Positions 48,487-60,847 of a stretch of DNA of 64,000 nt are shown here, one piece after another. This DNA is from Morchella semilibera (taxonomy: Eukaryota > Ascomycota > Pezizomycetes > Pezizales > Morchellaceae), in the NCBI GenBank assembly GCA_009192285.1, contig WBVU01000005.1, forward strand, positions 2,064,731-2,128,730, read 5' to 3'. The notes beneath the pieces were generated by a model. That model searched no databases, was not told the origin of the DNA, and saw only the letters and a list, made by a program, of their open reading frames with translations. The first letter of the stretch is position 1. Every line of letters begins with the position of its first letter. Both the position numbers and the translations under genes were made by a program.

Positions 48487-50017
48487 ATGAATAGCGACTT
48501 CAATCAGCTGGGCTCCTCCACTTCGGGTGAAATGCCGTCCGGCCCTGCTCTCCCAAAGCCTAAGAAGGCAGCAGGAAGAGAGCGCGGCAACTCGCTGCTG
48601 CAGCAGCATTTCGTTAAGGCGGATATCTCGATTGAAGACCAACTGAAATATCGCCGGCACTTGTAAGCAAAACTCTCCTGGTGATGTCTCATGCCTATGC
48701 TTGAACCTATGCACATCTTGATATCTTCCATTCCCTTTCTTTTCTTTTTCCTTTCTGTCTCAATCTCAGTAGTCCCAATTCCCCCACCCCCCCATATTCG
48801 ATGTCGAGATAACTCCATCATCGGAGAATACACTTTGTGGGTTTCCTAAGCCTTGATCTCCTGATCTCATATCAACATCCTACCCTGAGTCAATAAAGCT
48901 GATACTATATCCCTCAAAAGACACACAGCCAGTCAAAACTTCGTTGGTTTCAACAAGGACAATCTAGATATCATCGCGATATCTTTCGAACACTTGTGCT
49001 TGACCGAGTCAGAAAACAAGGTATTGATTGATATTCTCAATTCGAGGGTCTCTTCCTAATCGTGATCTGTCCTCAAGAAGGAATACAAGGCAAAGATCCG
49101 CGCAAAGCTGCGTGAATGGGATTACAAGGATTTCTCTGAAGACGAAGAAGCCGATGCTATAGCTTATCAGTCACAGACAGCTCTACAGAGGTGATAACTC
49201 CCACTCGATCGCATATATGTCTAGCTACCAAGATAGAAATCTGCTTACACTAAACCCATGTAGCTCTGAAGCTATGTCAACAACTACTCTTGTTACGGGT
49301 GAGAACCTCAGCTCCCTCCCAAGCTCTTTGGCATCTGGGAGCCACGTTCATCGCACACCGTCTGAGCGAAACCCAACCCCTCATAGTACTAGCTCCACTG
49401 TTTCCAAAAACTCTTCAAAGTTAGGGAGATCATCTTCTTCGCGCCCGCGATTATCTTCACCCCAGCAACCATTCTCATATGGATCCCCAGCCTCAACGCT
49501 CTTTGATCCGGTCGTTCTCGATAAGACAAATCTTAATGATCCAGCTATACGAGCAAACTGGGTTGAGGCTGTTTGGCACTATTTCAGTAGTGGCGGTTGT
49601 CCTCCATCTACATCAATGAATACTGGGAGAGTAAGGAGTTCTAGTTTTGCTTCTATGCCATCTCCATCAAGCCCCACTACTCCGACGAATGACCGTTTCA
49701 GGTCCTTAGCGTCGGACCAGCACCACCAGCACCAGCACCAGCACCAGCACCAGCACCAGCACCAGCACCACCAGCACCACCAGCACCACCAGCACCACCA
49801 GCACCACCAGCACCAACCACCACCACAACACATAGAAGGCGATTACGAGGCTATGGAAGGACTGGAGACATATTATCAGCCAGGAGTGGATCAACAACAC
49901 AATATCAGCAATCTGGGACAAATGGTCGACCTTGGCGCGCTAGTCCCGGATCCGGCTTTATCATACCAACACGAAGAGTGGCCTAAAATTCAAGATCAAA
50001 ATATCGATAACGCTTGA
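48487..50017 (+). CDS. Hypothetical protein with long His-Gln repeat
   Basis: Four exons (48487-48662, 48921-49020, 49078-49190, 49264-50017) join in consistent phase to about 380 residues. The N-terminal 130 residues look folded: RGNSLLQQHFVKADISIEDQ, ASQNFVGFNKDNLDIIAISF and KEYKAKIRAKLREWDYKDFS. A Ser/Pro-rich disordered stretch follows, then TNLNDPAIRANWVEAVWHYF. A repeat of His and Gln (HQ, then HHQ units; DNA 49719-49816) makes up residues about 281-313. The tail is acidic. I recognise no family. Histidine-rich low-complexity tracts in fungi occur in nuclear or metal-handling proteins, but nothing here decides. The first intron (48663-48920, 258 bp) is long for this window and could hide a small exon. 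Confidence 0.65.
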
Positions 50018-50830
50018 ATTGTGTTACGACGAATGAGACCTTTAATTTCCACCCCCCTTCATTTCAGATGCTTGATTTGGATCAGACTATAATTTGGTGC
50101 CTGTTCCTCATATTTTATTTTACCCAGTGAAGATTTTTTTTCTCTTCCTTTTTCCTTTCGAATGGCGTCTGTTAGAATTTTGCGTATTTCTCAAAAAAAA
50201 AAAAAAAACACATCCTAGCTAGTTTATGGGCCCGATTGAGTTATAATCATAGGTTGTTACCCACTTTCTTTTGCTCAATCAAAGTGTGAAAATCAGAAGG
50301 ATAGCTAGGGAGGAGTTGTCAGATACTTTCATAGCCGATGGGCTATACACACAATTAGTAAATCAAAAAAAAAATAGGTTGCTACTCTGGTCACCTATTA
50401 TCACTCGCGGACTTATCAGGCAAGCCTGAGATCACAAAAATCAATGAGGTTGCAAAGCCTTATCGCCCCGACAAGTGGCTTTCCAGGGAAACTCGGAGCA
50501 AAGCTCATGGGTATTGGAGGGGGTCGTTGCGATATATATATCCCGGGAAAATGTTTCTGCTCAATACCAAAAACTACTGGAGTAAATCTTCGCTAAACTG
50601 GGCCAATCCCATCCCCACCAGTATTGATAAGTAGACAAAAATACCTACAAAGACCAAGAAAACATGCCCAAGTCTTGCCGGTTGTAACTAAACTAACATC
50701 AGGACCGCAATTGTTACAAAACGCCCAAACGCACCTAGAACTAGAACATGAAAAGAAATGACAGGAATAAACTAGATAGATCCCCTTGAAGCTCAATTTT
50801 GACTCTCTCCACATATAATCCTTACTGCAA
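50018..50830. other. Convergent intergenic region
   Basis: Between the 3' ends of the His/Gln-repeat gene and the ASXH gene. Contains a 16-A run (50193-50208) and an ATCACTCG word (50400). No gene seen. Confidence 0.5.
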
Positions 50831-52449
50831 TTAGGCTTCCGGAGAGAGATATTTGGAATGAAATTCCATCCGGACATCGAACAAGGAGCCGATATCCTGC
50901 TCGTTGCGCTTGATACGGAATGTCTTAAAGGCGTTTCCGTTGGGAAGCTTGGCTGGAGCACGGCCATCCTCCCTGCATAGACGAGTTTCGAGCGCGGTAA
51001 TGGAGAGAACGCCAGATATAACCTTATCAGGCCTTCCATCAACGGATACCTGTAGTTTCCCAGGCGGATAAGAGAATGTGAGGGAGAAATCCTCGGGATC
51101 GATTGCGATAAGCTATAGTAATATTAGAAAGGATAGGACGTAATATGGATAAGGAACATACCTTTGCGTCCTTCTCAATAGTAACTGAAACCGTTTTCTT
51201 CCCCTTTTTCGATACTTGAGATGCAAACGACCGACGTAAACTAAAAACATCGCCAACTCGCAGGGCAGAGTGTTTAGCGAGGGTTTCTAGCTTTACATTT
51301 GATGTATCCCCAGCAACAGCATTGTGATCAACACGTTGCTTCTGCCCCCAAAAGGCTTCAAACTTGTTTTCCTTAAAGTTGTCAAATTCCACGGTCTGTG
51401 CCAGCTTACGCGCTGCCTCGACAGTCTTTTGCACTACGGGGGTATATTTCCCCTCAGAAATGTCGTACTCGACTTGATTGATTCGGGCAATAAGTTGACT
51501 ATTCTCCCAGAAGCCATCGACAAGTTTGGGCTTTGGGGGGGTGGGGTCGGTGACATCTTCAGAAGCCTCATATACTTTATCACACTCAGGTAGATGTTTC
51601 ATGAGGTATTCTTTATCTTCATCAGGTATTCTATCCCAGGCGGCGGGGTTGAAAAGTTGCTATCACAAAAATTAGTAATAAAGCTAATTGTACACGAAAA
51701 AGAGATACATACTCGTAAGTTGGCGCCGTATATACTATTGGGGTCTGTCATGAGAAATTCCTCATCCCAGTCGCTGTCGTCATCGATAATATCATCTGGG
51801 ATAAGGGTTTGGACCGTAGCTCTCTTAGGAGTTTTCTTTTCGGGAATAGGTTGTTCTACCGCGGTCCCTTCTGAAACCTCTCGGGAGAAATCCCGCTCGA
51901 TTAGTTTGGGGAACAAGTGTCGCCGGTTTTCATGGCGGACTTCATAGGTATTTTTGCGGCCAGGCCTCCGCTCACGTGGCTGAGGGGATTCTTCTCGAGA
52001 GATTGACCCACCTCCGTTGTTAACGTCTTGCATAGAGCTGTCAACATCCTCATGGAGCATCCCCGCCTCCACGTGATCGTCGGCACCAACGGTTGCTTTA
52101 CCGTCTCCTTCGGCTTTGATGGCCATTCTGCTACCTTCACCCATTTCAACCTTAACATCTCCTGAATCTAGAACTTATGCGTCAGTTTAACTTTAGAGGT
52201 AAGGGCACAGTTATGGCACCCACGAGTTTCCATTACAGGAATACTAGCGATCTGCAGATTCTCCAACTCCTGTTCGTTTACATCGGGATTCTCTTGTTTG
52301 AGCGAGGGAGCCTCATCATCCGACATGAGATCAATCACACGGCGCTTTTGCCTGACACGGGGCTTAGACTTCTTTTTGGGTGGTGGAAGCATGGCGAGCG
52401 GCTCGTCTTCAGCAGGAGGCCTACCACGAGTTCTTCGTGTGCTAGCCAT
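50831..52449 (-). CDS. Asx-homology (ASXH/DEUBAD) domain protein
   Basis: Four exons (52224-52449, 51713-52167, 51162-51659, 50831-51112) give about 486 residues. The first intron uses gtgggt at 52223 with an AACTGAC branch site. The N-terminus is basic with a nuclear-localisation-like run (PPPKKKSKPRVRQKRR) followed by DLMSDDEAP. Around residues 215-260 lies an ASXH/DEUBAD-like motif: DPNSIYGANLRQLFNPAAWD, then RIPDEDKEYLMKHLPECD, carrying the NPAAW and LPECD parts typical of Asx homology domains. The C-terminal region is globular with a beta-rich look (DPEDFSLTFSYPPGKLQVSV). In animals the domain binds and activates the H2A deubiquitinase BAP1/Calypso. The fungal role is unknown, presumably chromatin-linked. 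Confidence 0.75.
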
Positions 52450-53931
52450 TGTAACAGTACGTAGTTGACGTGGGCTAGAGATACCCTAAGGTTCGTGGGA
52501 GAATCACTGAAACCAGGGTTGACAAGAGGTTGCTCTCTGGGGAAACGCGCCCAGACGCGTGGGTATTATTAATCGCGGTAAGTCCCGTCTCGCTTGTTTT
52601 CATGAGCCACATATTACTACTTATTGTGGCGGTGCTTTGGTCCTTTAGCGAGGCTCGTATCAGAGATCACGTGGACGGTAACTCACGGAATACAGATAAG
52701 CTCTACTTCCGTGAAATGAAAAGTTCAGCGGCTACAGCGGGACTTACTGATATATCTCGACTCGCTATTGGTCTTCGAAAAGAAAATAGAGTACCTTTAA
52801 GGTACATGTATGTACCTACTGTTACATGACGGGTTTTAATGCTGCTGCGCATGCGACTGCTCTAAACAACCCTCATAAGGAAAGATGTTCGATGCTTTGT
52901 TTTGGGAGTTCTCAGAAAGATCGGAGCGGCAAATATGTATCTCGTCTCGATAGATTTTTTAGCCCCGGGGTGATATGCCTTGCATATATCACTTTTAGTT
53001 TCGTTTCGTTTCGACACAATCTTCTCCCGTTTGGTGAGCTCTGCAAGGGGAATACCCGGCGACGATACATGTATATAGAGATGTGTGGAGTCTTCTGGCT
53101 CGGGCTTATACATGTAATGTAAATCTCGACCCCGCGTTTATCAATTTACCGGTACAAGATCATGACGCTCTTGGGCATGAAACAATTAACTTCTTGTTGG
53201 TTCTGGGGACATTCTACCGGGGCATCATACGTGTAGACATGGGGTGGCAACTGGTATGCTTCTAAATGGGTATCCATTTCGTGTACCATACGGACCCCAA
53301 TCAAAAAAAAAAAATACCATCGATTTTCCGTCGGTTTTTTCGATTGCGAGATGAATTTCATCTTCCCTTGGGTGCAAGTTGGAACTTGCACTTGCGACTG
53401 CTTAATGTATCGAGACACCAACATCGGATTATTTGGTAAGATTTTCGTCGCAGGAACCAGGTTAATACCTCTCCCGGCGCCAGTTTTTCGGATTATTTCG
53501 TAAGATTTTCACAACACACCAGGTTAACGAAGCTCATCCTAGTATGTACAACACAGCTGAGACCTCTTCTCATGGCAATATAAGACGACAGTTATATTAC
53601 CTATTATTTAGCCTATGGTCTGAAATAAAAGTCTCCATCGGAACCGCATATTGTTGGTTTTTGTTAATTTGTGCGAGTACCACCGGTAAACATTCTCTAA
53701 ACGGCCGATACCACGATCGCTAAGTTGCTGATGTGCATAAACACTGCATTCAAGACATCCGCACCTCTGAAAAGGAGATTGGGGGGAAAAAAAAAGTGAT
53801 AATTGTTAGATACATATGCAGCAATGATCTCCAGAGCCTTAAGTCCAACTTGACCGCGCCAAATTAAAAACAACCTTAGCGGTTTACGTCGTACCTGGCT
53901 ACATTTACATTGGAATGCTTAGGGCTCCTCC
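52450..53931. other. Intergenic, no gene seen
   Basis: Holds the ASXH promoter and the 3' flank of the MMTAG gene. TACATGTA words at 52801, 53067 and 53108. Other frames look random. Confidence 0.5.
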
Positions 53932-54871
53932 TTAAGGAACAGGGCTTCTACTTCTTCTCCTCCTTTTCTCACCCCCCTCCCTGTCATCCCGAGCCCTATC
54001 ACGTTCCCCGCGCTCCCTGTCATTACCCCTGTCACCCCGCCTTTCTCTGTCCCTTCTGCCGTCCTTCTCGTTTCCCCTACCGTCATGATCTCGCCGGTCT
54101 CTGCGTCGACTTACCGAGCGCCTTCGCTCGCGGTCCTGTCTGTGCCTGCGCCTTTCTCTTTCCCTATTCCTGCCCGGGCTCCGGGACCTGCTCCTGTGTC
54201 GTAGTCGATGACCATCGCGGTCTCGATCTTTCCTCTCCCCTCTCTCCCCTCTCTCCCCTCTACCACTCCTCTCACGCCTCTCGCCTGCCGCTCTATACGA
54301 GCCCTCTAATCTTCCCTCATCTTCCTGTTTTTCTGGGGCAGCTTTTGGTTTCCCGCCTCTTCCAAAGCCTACGCCCTGTGCTTCTCCCTTGGCCTCCTCG
54401 CTCTCTGGTTGGCCAGCTGCAGCGGCTTCTTTGATTGCACGCTTGATATCATCTTGGTTGACGGGATCTGTGTGCCGCCGTACATTGACCTTGAACCCAA
54501 GAGCTTCGGAGAGGGCATCGTTCTCGGCTTCTTTGATGCGACGTATCTCTTCGAGACGTTGCTGCTCTGCGGTAAGGGTGTTATCGGAATCGCCTTTAGC
54601 GTACCAAGTTAAATCTCTGCCTTTCTGCCAACGACCGACGGCTGTGGGGGTCAGTTAATAATCGGATTCGCGGTATTCTAATAATGGAGGGTCTGGGGGG
54701 ATCTGCCGGAGAATTTAAGAGTGGGGGTTTGGAAGTTCTGGACGTACGAGCCATTAAAGAGTGCCCAAGATAGTTCTCGCGGTCCTTGTCCTCTTTTACA
54801 TCTTCCCATTTGAACTCGGCGCGCCCACCACGGGAGCTATCGCCTTTACGGAGGCCTGACAAAAGATCCAT
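53932..54871 (-). CDS. MMTAG (multiple myeloma tumour-associated 2-like) domain protein, RE/RD-rich tail
   Basis: Exons 54748-54871 and 53932-54641, with a 106-bp intron, give about 277 residues. The N-terminal 65 residues are the conserved MMTAG domain: [24 protein letters not shown] and, across the splice, [19 protein letters not shown] helical region follows ([20 protein letters not shown]... [17 protein letters not shown]). The second half is a long Arg/Glu/Asp/Ser-rich low-complexity tail ([19 protein letters not shown]), as in splicing-associated nuclear proteins. The human relative is nuclear and phosphorylated, with no settled function. I start at 54871 ([10 protein letters not shown]), matching fungal relatives; an ATG six codons upstream is possible. 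The frames on the opposite strand here are shadows. Confidence 0.88.
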
Positions 54872-57440
54872 TGTATCGGGTTCCTTCACAACTACCTAGC
54901 GTTTGCAGGATTTCGTGGAATTGGAGATAGTGTGTAAATGTCGTGTCGATGATAGCTGATTCGTGTCAGTCAATCTGCCGCGTACTAGTAGTATACGCAG
55001 GGCTGGGCTGTCCGTGTCAAGCGTGATGTATGATGTATCAAAGTAGAAAAACAACGAAAAAAAAAAATCACGAAGAATTGATACAACAGATCTGTCGTGT
55101 ATCAAGAGCAAAACAGAGTCAAGAACGTAAAAGGCAAAAAAAGGCACCAATGCAATCAATAACAAGCTAGGTAGGGCGCGCCGACGGCCAAAGTGCTAGA
55201 CGACGTGAAGTCGATTCAATACCCTGCAAACCTAACCTTTAGCTCCTTGGTATCAACAGAGCCGCACAAAAAAGGTTGGTTCCGATTGCAAACTCAAGTC
55301 CATGCCGGCTGAAGGACGTCTCTTACTCGCTTGGTGTTCATTAGGCCAACCTCTATTCAATTATTCCCTGTAAGCCATACTTGCCTCCCCGGGCTTTTCT
55401 TCCCCTCCAGCCAGAGCAAGAAGAGTAAGCTAAAGTACGTGCATGACTCGACGTTAACCTCCCAGGACTTATGATATGTTCTTCCCTGTGGGCATGGGGA
55501 AGAGTAACGTATTTCGTCTGATCTCGCTCCTCCTTTTGTGATCTAGGATAGGAATGAATAATGAGGACAAAAAGAATTTTTAACGGGGTAACTGCTTTCT
55601 TTTTCGCCACCCAACGTCCATCTGACAGCCTGTTCTGCCTGGCTGGTAGTAAGTACTCGGCCAGGTACTCAAAAGATTTTTAAATTTTTATTTACCATGT
55701 GCGAAAATAGCAATTGTGAATATCAGAAATCTGAAAATTTTTCCTTCCGCCCCTCACTCTATGGCCACCAGCCCCCTCCTTGATTAATATAAGCGACGAA
55801 AAAAATCAGAACATGGTATCCACATGCGATCCATCGGGGGGATGAAATTATCGAGAGCTACAAAGAAAACAAATAAACTTTTCAGCTGGTGGATCACGAA
55901 GCAAGTGGAGCTCTGTGAAAAAAAAAAAAATCAATGTATGAGCTCACCGCTCAATGGATGAGGCCACCTTGTGACCACACCAACCATGTTACCCATGTGT
56001 TTACCGGCGGCGACGCATCTTATGCAGGACGCGGGACTTGCTTGACTTGGGGCGACGAGTGCCGGGTGCATTTGGACAGGGTGAGCTTTTTCAGGTTTTT
56101 TTTTTTATTCCTTTTTTTCCTCTTCACCTCCTTTCCCATCGCTTTTTCTGAATTGACCTACATGGATTGAGCAACCCTGCGTTCTACGGTTGTGCACTCT
56201 GCGGCCTACCGTACCCCAGCTTTTGCGAGTGCGACTATCGTCACATTCTGGGATGGTTGATACACCCAGACGAGTTTATGTTGCTGGAAAGAGCCAGCAA
56301 TGTAATACCCTACAACCGTAGGTGCATATTCGTCATTTCGTGGCCAACCCTTTAAAAAGAAAATAATAGGGAAAAACGAATACTCAAATCGAAACAAACA
56401 AAAACAAAAATATAATATCACAACCTTAGCTCCAATACGAGAGCCGCTTTGATACACTAGGGAGGCGGGGGGTTGAACTGCAATGCCCGATTCCAGACAA
56501 CTAACAATGGAGGAGCAGCAGGAGTTGGAGGAGCAGGAGGAGGAGGAGGAGGAGGAGGAGGAGGGGGGGGGGGTACCTACGTACGTTAGACGAAGAAGGT
56601 TTGTTGATGTCATTATTTTACGAGCATCGTCAAATGGCTGTGCTAGAATAGCGGAGAATCATCTGTTCTTGAGACCCTCCTCCCACCGCATCTGGACCCA
56701 AAGCTCCGGACCTTCTCTCTATTCTCCTCCCTTGGCGGACCATAGACACAAGATCAGCATACAGCTACGATTCCTGGATGCCTCCCCGCAAAAGATTGGT
56801 AGAACAGGCAGGGCTGGGAAACAGGCAATGTTAATACAGCAGTGTACCGGTACTCGAGGTGGACTGTGGTTGAGCTTTGTTGCTCAAGCTAGTGTTATTC
56901 CAACTGCTCCCCTGTAGACAACGGCCTGACTACTAGTGATACTCCCCCACCTGCAGCATGTGTGCAAACCTAGAGCAGAAAGCAAAGCGAGGAATGGGGG
57001 AACCCCTCACTAGTCTCAGATGGTACGAGATCCCGTGCTAATGCCGGAAAGCGTCGGCCTTCCGCAGCGAGCTTTTTTTCTTTTACCTACTTGCTAGCAT
57101 ACGTGCGCGCTTGCTTGGTGGAGTACACGGAGAGGAAGAATGAGTAAAGTGGATGTACCTATCTACTCGCCTCCAATATTGTCGTGGCTGTCCCTCCTAG
57201 GGGACATATATTTCAAGCCTGGGGTCCTTCTTCCTCTGGCCTTTTTTCCCCCCTCGTGTTGATTTGCTCTTCGACAGCTACCCTTTGCTATATTATTTTT
57301 TCTTGTTTGCTTTGTCTTCTTCACTGCTTGTTTATTCGTTTCCTTTGGTCTTTTCGGCAAATCGATTGAGGGTCGTAAGATTCTTATTGCCAGCTGTTGT
57401 TTCTACTTCGTGGTAGAAACAATTCGAGACGCGATATATT
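54872..57440. promoter_or_regulatory. Divergent spacer between MMTAG and AVT1 genes
   Basis: 2.6 kb between two divergent starts. It contains a GGA microsatellite (56517-56570), which makes poly-Glu and poly-Ser frames without meaning, and T-rich leader sequence before 57441. No gene recognised. Confidence 0.45.
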
Positions 57441-59897
57441 ATGGCTTCTCCTGCTGGTGGTAGAAGAGACCTTGAAGGCTATGGCTCAGACAGTCCAGGG
57501 CCTACTCCAAGCCCTACGTACAGAGCTTCCTATTTCCAGGACGTAAGGAAGCAATCTGACGACCCGAGCATTTCCCCCTCTTCAAGTTCTCCGAATGTCA
57601 CTATTCCCGCTTTACGCCCACGACGGTAAGGAATCCCGAATTTTCCCTATCAATTTCAATTTCCTTATTACCTTGTTTCTTTCCCCATTCGTTACCCCCC
57701 CCCCCCTCCCCACTTTTAATTCCTCTTTAAAGTGGAGTTCCGGAGTTTGAGGAGTTCATTTCTTTCTTTTCTTCCCCCCGGAATCAAAACAAAGTCTCCG
57801 GTTGAGTTGCGGATGTGTTCGTTATCATCCTATCATAGCTTGTTCTGGGCGAATCTACATCGTGACCATTTTGGTGATGTCAACCAACCAAGGATCTACC
57901 AACCAGAGCAAAATTAAAGGAAGCTAACGATGCACCACCGGGCCATAACAGATCCTCCCTTTCACTAGGCCTGGACGCAATCCGCTATGCCGGCGGTGTA
58001 AACTCGCTAGATAATTTCGCCCGCTCTTGGACCCGTGCCGCCGGTTACTTTGAGATCGCACCGTCTCGACAACCCGTTGTCGCAGTACCCGGCTCAAGCC
58101 GCGACGAGGAATCCCCAGAAGATAGCTCTGCCATTGACGATGATTACGACGAGTATCATTCTGATGCGACAGTTACACGCGGGCGCATTGATGGCGCAGC
58201 AAGTAGCTTTGGCTCGTACGGGAGCTTTACAAGCCCGCTGAGCCGGTACGGGACAATGGACTCTTTACCGCAAACGGGACTACCGATAGGGCGCCTAGGC
58301 GGTGCAGTCAGGAATTTGCCAGAAGTGCAGGATTTGCCGGCGAGTAATATTGGGGTTGTTCCGGCGGATAAAGAGAGGGAGCCCTTGTTGGTGAAGGCAG
58401 TGGTGACGGAAGAAGGGAAGGTAGAGCATGTTATCGTGGGACAGAGCACACTCCCGCAAACAGTATTTAACAGTGTTAATGTGCTTATTGGAATCGGGCT
58501 ATTGAGTTTGCCGTTGGGACTGCGGTACAGTGGATGGTACGTGACATAGGTGTCCTAAGCCCGTAATTGGCCTACAGCTAACAGTTACGCACAAAGGTTG
58601 ATTGGAATAATCTTCATCCTCTTCTCTGCCGGCGTAACAAAATACACCGCTAAACTCCTCGCGCGTTGTCTCGACAAATCAACCAACCCTCATCTTGTAA
58701 CTTATTCCGACATCGCCTACATCGCGTTCGGCCACAAGTCGCGGGTATGCGTATCAGTCCTGTTCTCGCTTGAGCTGATGGCGGCTTGCGTTGCGCTTGT
58801 CGTCTTGTTCGCAGATTCACTCCATGGATTGTTCCCACAGATTGACAAGTTGCAATGGAAGATCATTGCAGGGGTTGTTTTGACACCTCTGAGCTTCCTT
58901 CCACTCCGGGTGTTGAGCTTTAGCTCCATCCTGGGAATTGTCAGCACTTTTAGTAGTAAGTCCCTCTTTGCCGAGGCATGTCTTGGCACTAAATTGTGTG
59001 CTAATGCGATCATTACCAGTTGCGATGATTGTCTTTATCGATGGCTGGATCAAGCCCGAAGCGCCGGGGTCCCTACGTGATCCTATGCCGACATATCTCT
59101 TCCCTCAATCATGGTGGACTGTGCCTCTGTCATTTGGGCTTCTTATGTCGCCATGGGGTGGTCACTCTGTGTTCCCAAACATCTACAAGGACATGCGACA
59201 CCCCAAGAAATACAACAAGGCAGTTGATATCACGTATGGATTTACTGTAAGTCTGTTCTCTTCGGCTTCTCTTCTTCCCTTTTCTAATACAGTCTAGTTC
59301 TTCCTCGATATGGCACTTGCGATTACCGGAATCCTCATGTTCGGAGATGGCGCAGCGGATGAAATCACCTACAACATCCTCGCCCTTGAAGGATACCCCA
59401 AGGGGCTAAGTGTAGCCATGGTAGTCTTCATCGCGATGATTCCACTCACAAAAACACCGCTGAACTCTCGCCCCATCATCACGACGATTGAGATCATGCT
59501 CGGTGTTGATCCGCGCGCTCTTCCCGAAGGCCAGAGGATGACTCCGTTCAATGAGGGACTTATGAAGATTATTATTAGAAGTATTGCTCCCCTCCTATCC
59601 ACACACCCACGGGCTTTTGTGTTAACTAGGTAAATAGTTATGGTCAATATTGTGTTTGTCATCGTTGCGATCCAGTTCCCTTCATTCGACAGGATCATGG
59701 CGTTTTTGGGGAGCTTCCTTTGCTTCACTATCTGCGTGATTCTGCCACTCCTCTTTTACCTTAAGATCTGTTCTGCTGAGATCTCGAGGAAGGAGAGAAT
59801 CTCATGCTGGGCCTTAACAATTGTGAGCACTATCTTTGCCGCAATCGGAACTATCGCTGCATTTGTACCGAAGGAAAGTCTTGGCCTAGAAGCATGA
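57441..59897 (+). CDS. AVT1: Vacuolar amino-acid transporter, Avt1-like
   Basis: Seven exons: 57441-57625, 57733-57793, 57893-58536, 58597-58955, 59020-59246, 59298-59580 and 59638-59897, about 672 residues. The second exon and the start of the third are the least certain; a second splice choice there also keeps the frame. The N-terminal 270 residues are cytosolic and disordered, with a conserved block (LGLDAIRYAGGVNSLDNFARSWTRAAGYFEI). The transporter core begins STLPQTVFNSVNVLIGIGLLSLPLGLRYSGW, the typical start of the amino acid/auxin permease family (AAAP). About eleven membrane helices follow, with WGGHSVFPNIYKDMRHPKKY and MIPLTKTPLNSRPI. In yeast Avt1 imports neutral amino acids and histidine into the vacuole using the proton gradient. 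The C-terminus ends VPKESLGLEA. Confidence 0.9.
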
Positions 59898-60847
59898 GTA
59901 CGAGTACGGGAACAAGCCCAGATATATGGATTGTTAAGTATTTGTACGAAGTCACTACGGGTCTATGAAGAAGAAAAAATCGGCATAAAAAGGTTAAAAC
60001 GGGGTTTTAGAAAGAGAGAAAAACAGGGACAGTTTTCTGGAAAATGGCGAATGGGCTGCATATTGATTTTTATTTCCACTTTTCCCTATACTCCATCGTT
60101 TCCCTTTCCCTTCTGGTTTTTATTTTTTATTTTTCTTTCTTTTTGTTTTTCTTTTCAAAAGTTTTTGGTTTTTCCGTTTCTCTCCTTTGTTTGGGTAACA
60201 GTGGGTCGCTGATTTTTACTTTTCCATTTCACACTTCCTTTCCTCATGGTTGAAAACTGGATATGATATTGGCGGTGGGCAGCGGGCGAGCGACGCCACG
60301 GGTTACAAAATAATTAAGAAATATTGTGGGATTCTTCTCATGAAGCTAGCTTTAGGGGCGGTATTGATATTGAAGAAAACTACACTGTAAAAGTAATGCG
60401 GGCGAGGCGCTATGATATGTAGAAAAAAGCTTTTCGTCTTGTTGTATAATACAATAAAAGGGGTTCTTCATCATAAACTTACTAGACTTCGTGTTCATGC
60501 AGCTGCAGCAAACCTTCTGTTTATTAATCTCACGCGCAGCCTCGGCTATTGCTCTATGATGTAGACAGATGCTGGCACGTTGCATTGCACTTCATGGAAC
60601 TTACCGAAGTCCGGGGTAAGTTGTAACCGTTCTCCAGCCGAGGGAAGCCCAGAACCAGCACATGAGACATCGGTGCTTATTAACGGACCGCTGTGTATAA
60701 ATGTAGAGACCTTCCCCACAATTGGACGCCATGAATTATTATTTGAGCCAATCCGCATACCTCTTCCCAACCACCCTCTCCCCCTGAGAAAAAAATACAA
60801 AGAACTTGAAGCTTAGACAGATACATACCTATCATTCACAATTCGCA
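59898..60847. other. Intergenic
   Basis: T-rich 3' flank of AVT1 and promoter of the thiolase gene. No further gene recognised. Confidence 0.5.

Noticed and set aside
49579-49921. Cys/Trp and Val/Leu repeat frames on the minus strand
   Set aside because: Antisense readings of the CAC-CAG repeat that encodes the His-Gln tract.
53910-54434. A 174-codon + strand frame rich in Pro, Cys and His
   Set aside because: It is the antisense shadow of the Arg/Glu-rich tail of the MMTAG-domain gene; its composition mirrors that repeat.
56206-56917. Poly-Glu (+) and poly-Ser (-) frames
   Set aside because: Produced by a GGA microsatellite in a spacer; flanking residues look random.
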